From: an uncultured Streptococcus sp.
Lineage (GTDB): Bacteria; Bacillota; Bacilli; Lactobacillales; Streptococcaceae
Direction: 5' to 3'
Assembly (NCBI GenBank): GCA_900755085.1
Contig: CAAEFF010000048.1
Span: 1-7,256 of the forward strand
Length of the DNA: 7,256 nucleotides
Shown here piece by piece: positions 6,088 through 7,256 of this stretch (positions within the stretch are counted from its first letter, which is position 1; each line of letters opens with the position of its first letter). A program made the position numbers and the translations under genes. The notes under the pieces were generated by a model, which saw nothing but the letters and a program-made list of their open reading frames with translations, was not told the origin of the DNA and did no database searches.

Positions 6088-6915
6088 TTAATCCCAGTTC
6101 TCAGCTAAAAATCGAAGACAATCCGGTAAATTCTCTGCCCAGGCCAATTCATGGTGAACTGCACCTGATTGAATCCGTATGGAAATATTTTCCAGAGCTA
6201 CCCCTTGTTGGATAATATCATGGTAATAGCGCAGGGATGAATCGATATAGGCCTGCTTGATATTTCCTGCCATCAGCGTCTTATCTGTATCATCGGCTTC
6301 TTCTGTACCCACATAAATGTAAATGCGCTGATCGCTATACAATTTTTTGCGCTTAATATAGTGGTCAAAGGCTTCTTGGTGCAACCAGTTAGCCGATGAG
6401 AAGACTCCCAGACAACCGATCTGATCTTGGTATTCTAAGCCGAGAAATTGTGTGATATTGCCTCCTAGAGACGAGCCAATCATAGCTGTATGCTCTCGGT
6501 CTGAAAGGGTACGATATTCTTGATCGATAAACGGTTTGACCACTTCCATGACAAACTCTCCATACTCGACACCCTTGCCACCAAATTGCATGCCAGGAAT
6601 ATTGGACTCCTTGTACTTCCAGGCAGAGTATTCGTTCATCCGTTGGAAACCATCGTTATCAATCGCAACGACAATCATACGACTAATATCAGGATTGCGC
6701 TTGATGGCTGGAATCACCTTCCAGGAATGACCTGCGTAGGCTTCCTTGCTATAGAGAACATTCTGGCCATCATGAAAATAGACAACAGGATAGCGTCGAT
6801 CGGTATCTGTTTCATAATTCTTGGGCAATAGAACCCGAACACGACGGAGTTTTCCGGTATAAGGCACTTTCAACTCGTGTGTCTTCATATCTAAATAAAA
6901 ATAGGATTTGTTCAT
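6088..6915 (-). CDS. PF00756-type esterase (alpha/beta-hydrolase)
   Basis: This 275-residue protein has no signal peptide. YPVVYFHDGQN (42-52) is the strand and loop typical of the esterase D/Fes-like family. GSSLG (147-151) is the nucleophile elbow with Ser149, in the family pattern GSSLGG. Asp208 or Asp209 in EEADDTD is the acid candidate, and His255 in VHHELAW the catalytic His. The family cleaves esters as varied as S-formylglutathione, siderophores and acylated sugars; the substrate here is unknown. It is the first gene of the three-gene operon, behind an extended -10 promoter. The ribosome binding site is weak (GAGAG, about 10 bases upstream of the ATG at 6915), unlike the strong sites of its neighbours. 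The ATG at codon 10 has no better site, so 6915 is kept. Confidence 0.85.
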   Translation of the reverse strand: MNKSYFYLDMKTHELKVPYTGKLRRVRVLLPKNYETDTDRRYPVVYFHDGQNVLYSKEAYAGHSWKVIPAIKRNPDISRMIVVAIDNDGFQRMNEYSAWKYKESNIPGMQFGGKGVEYGEFVMEVVKPFIDQEYRTLSDREHTAMIGSSLGGNITQFLGLEYQDQIGCLGVFSSANWLHQEAFDHYIKRKKLYSDQRIYIYVGTEEADDTDKTLMAGNIKQAYIDSSLRYYHDIIQQGVALENISIRIQSGAVHHELAWAENLPDCLRFLAENWD

Positions 6916-6949
6916 TGTCAGAAAACTCTCTATATTCTAAATTTTACTT

Positions 6950-6958
6950 ATTATACCA
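6950..6958 (-). promoter_or_regulatory. Extended -10 promoter of the esterase/ATP-grasp operon
   Basis: On the minus strand TGG precedes TATAAT (6950-6955), a consensus -10 with the TGn extension. No good -35 lies 16-18 bases upstream; AGACTT there is within the trmFO terminator arm. Transcription would begin near 6943, about 28 bases before the ATG. Confidence 0.65.
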
Positions 6959-6967
6959 TTTTTAGAA

Positions 6968-6998
6968 GAAAAAGTCTGGATTTTCTCCAAACTTTTTC
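6968..6998 (-). terminator. Terminator after trmFO
   Basis: The arms 6968-6980 and 6986-6998 form a 13-bp stem with one G-U pair on the minus-strand transcript and a 5-base loop. It starts 6 bases after the trmFO stop. The U run lies mostly inside the 3' arm, so it may be leaky, letting some trmFO transcription into the esterase operon. Confidence 0.7.
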
Positions 6999-7004
6999 CA
7001 TTCT

Positions 7005-7256
7005 TTAGCGATTTTCCATAAAATCAGCCAAATCAGTCAACGAACGTTCGGCAATTTTCTCATAGCGTTCTTTCTTATCCCGAATGCGTTGCCCTTCCAG
7101 CTCCTTGATGATTCCAAAGTTAACATTCATCGGTTGGAAATGCTTGCTATCGGCATGAGTGATATAGTGGGCCAGACTTCCGATGGCTGTTGTTTCTGGG
7201 AAAATGGCTGCTTCTTCTCCTTTAAAGAGGCGAGCTGCATTGATCCCAGCTACCAA
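7005..7256 (-). CDS. trmFO: TrmFO, C-terminal 83 residues (partial)
   Basis: The window holds the C-terminal 83 codons and the stop of the folate- and FAD-dependent tRNA (uracil-54-C5)-methyltransferase, which makes m5U54 in the T-loop of tRNA using methylene-tetrahydrofolate. The visible start, LVAGINAARLF, is the conserved helix of the FAD-binding core that in this family follows the GVEGYVES-type motif. TTAIGSLAHYIT and FQPMNVNFGI are further family signatures. The TTG at the window edge is an internal Leu codon; the frame continues upstream. The C-terminus is complete, ending with a short charged helix. This is a housekeeping gene and unlikely to be functionally linked with the esterase operon, from which a hairpin terminator separates it. 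Confidence 0.93.
   Translation of the reverse strand: MVAGINAARLFKGEEAAIFPETTAIGSLAHYITHADSKHFQPMNVNFGIIKELEGQRIRDKKERYEKIAERSLTDLADFMENR

Noticed and set aside
1..7256. CRISPR arrays, tRNA or rRNA genes
   Set aside because: No regularly spaced direct repeats, tRNA-like cloverleaf or rRNA sequence was seen on either strand.

Overview
The window looks like the replication-terminus region of a viridans-type Streptococcus. The evidence is a 356-residue XerS recombinase directly behind a difSL-type recombination site, the 3' end of a folate-type trmFO, strong AAGGAG ribosome binding sites, A/T-rich intergenic DNA and a decayed IS30-family remnant with a streptococcal-type transposase start. The species cannot be fixed from the sequence alone.

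Left part (1-1713, + strand): three overlapping genes that look like the end of a type VII secretion (T7SSb) toxin operon. The first is the 3' portion of a lipase-like protein. Its catalytic alpha/beta-hydrolase region comes first and a helical, LXG-like region comes last, the reverse of an ordinary LXG toxin and as described for the staphylococcal lipase effector TslA. Two small, highly charged helical proteins follow, overlapping by 19 and 20 bases; they are placed like the partner proteins that escort such effectors to the secretion machine. No immunity gene is visible downstream. This block is more A/T-rich than the right-hand operon: a hand count gives 56/180 G+C at 1441-1620 against 73/180 at 5401-5580.

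Terminus module (1770-2991, + strand): a 31-bp difSL-type site, a near-consensus promoter whose -35 hexamer is the end of that site, xerS, a palindrome and a bidirectional terminator. All genes left of about 2950 are on + and all genes right of it are on -, as expected where two replication forks meet.

Right part (2999-7256, - strand): first a monocistronic two-repeat protein resembling the SseB family, with its own TTGACT/TATAAT promoter. Then comes a roughly 480-base non-coding gap holding a broken IS30 transposase start and a strong terminator. Next is a three-gene operon, transcribed leftward from an extended -10 promoter: a PF00756-type esterase, a second esterase-like alpha/beta-hydrolase, and an ATP-grasp ligase. 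The window ends inside trmFO, which is separated from the operon by a hairpin terminator.

The best candidate for something little described is the streptococcal reverse-architecture lipase effector with two downstream helical partners, sitting next to the chromosome-dimer resolution site. The esterase/esterase/ATP-grasp operon, whose substrate cannot be read from sequence, comes second.
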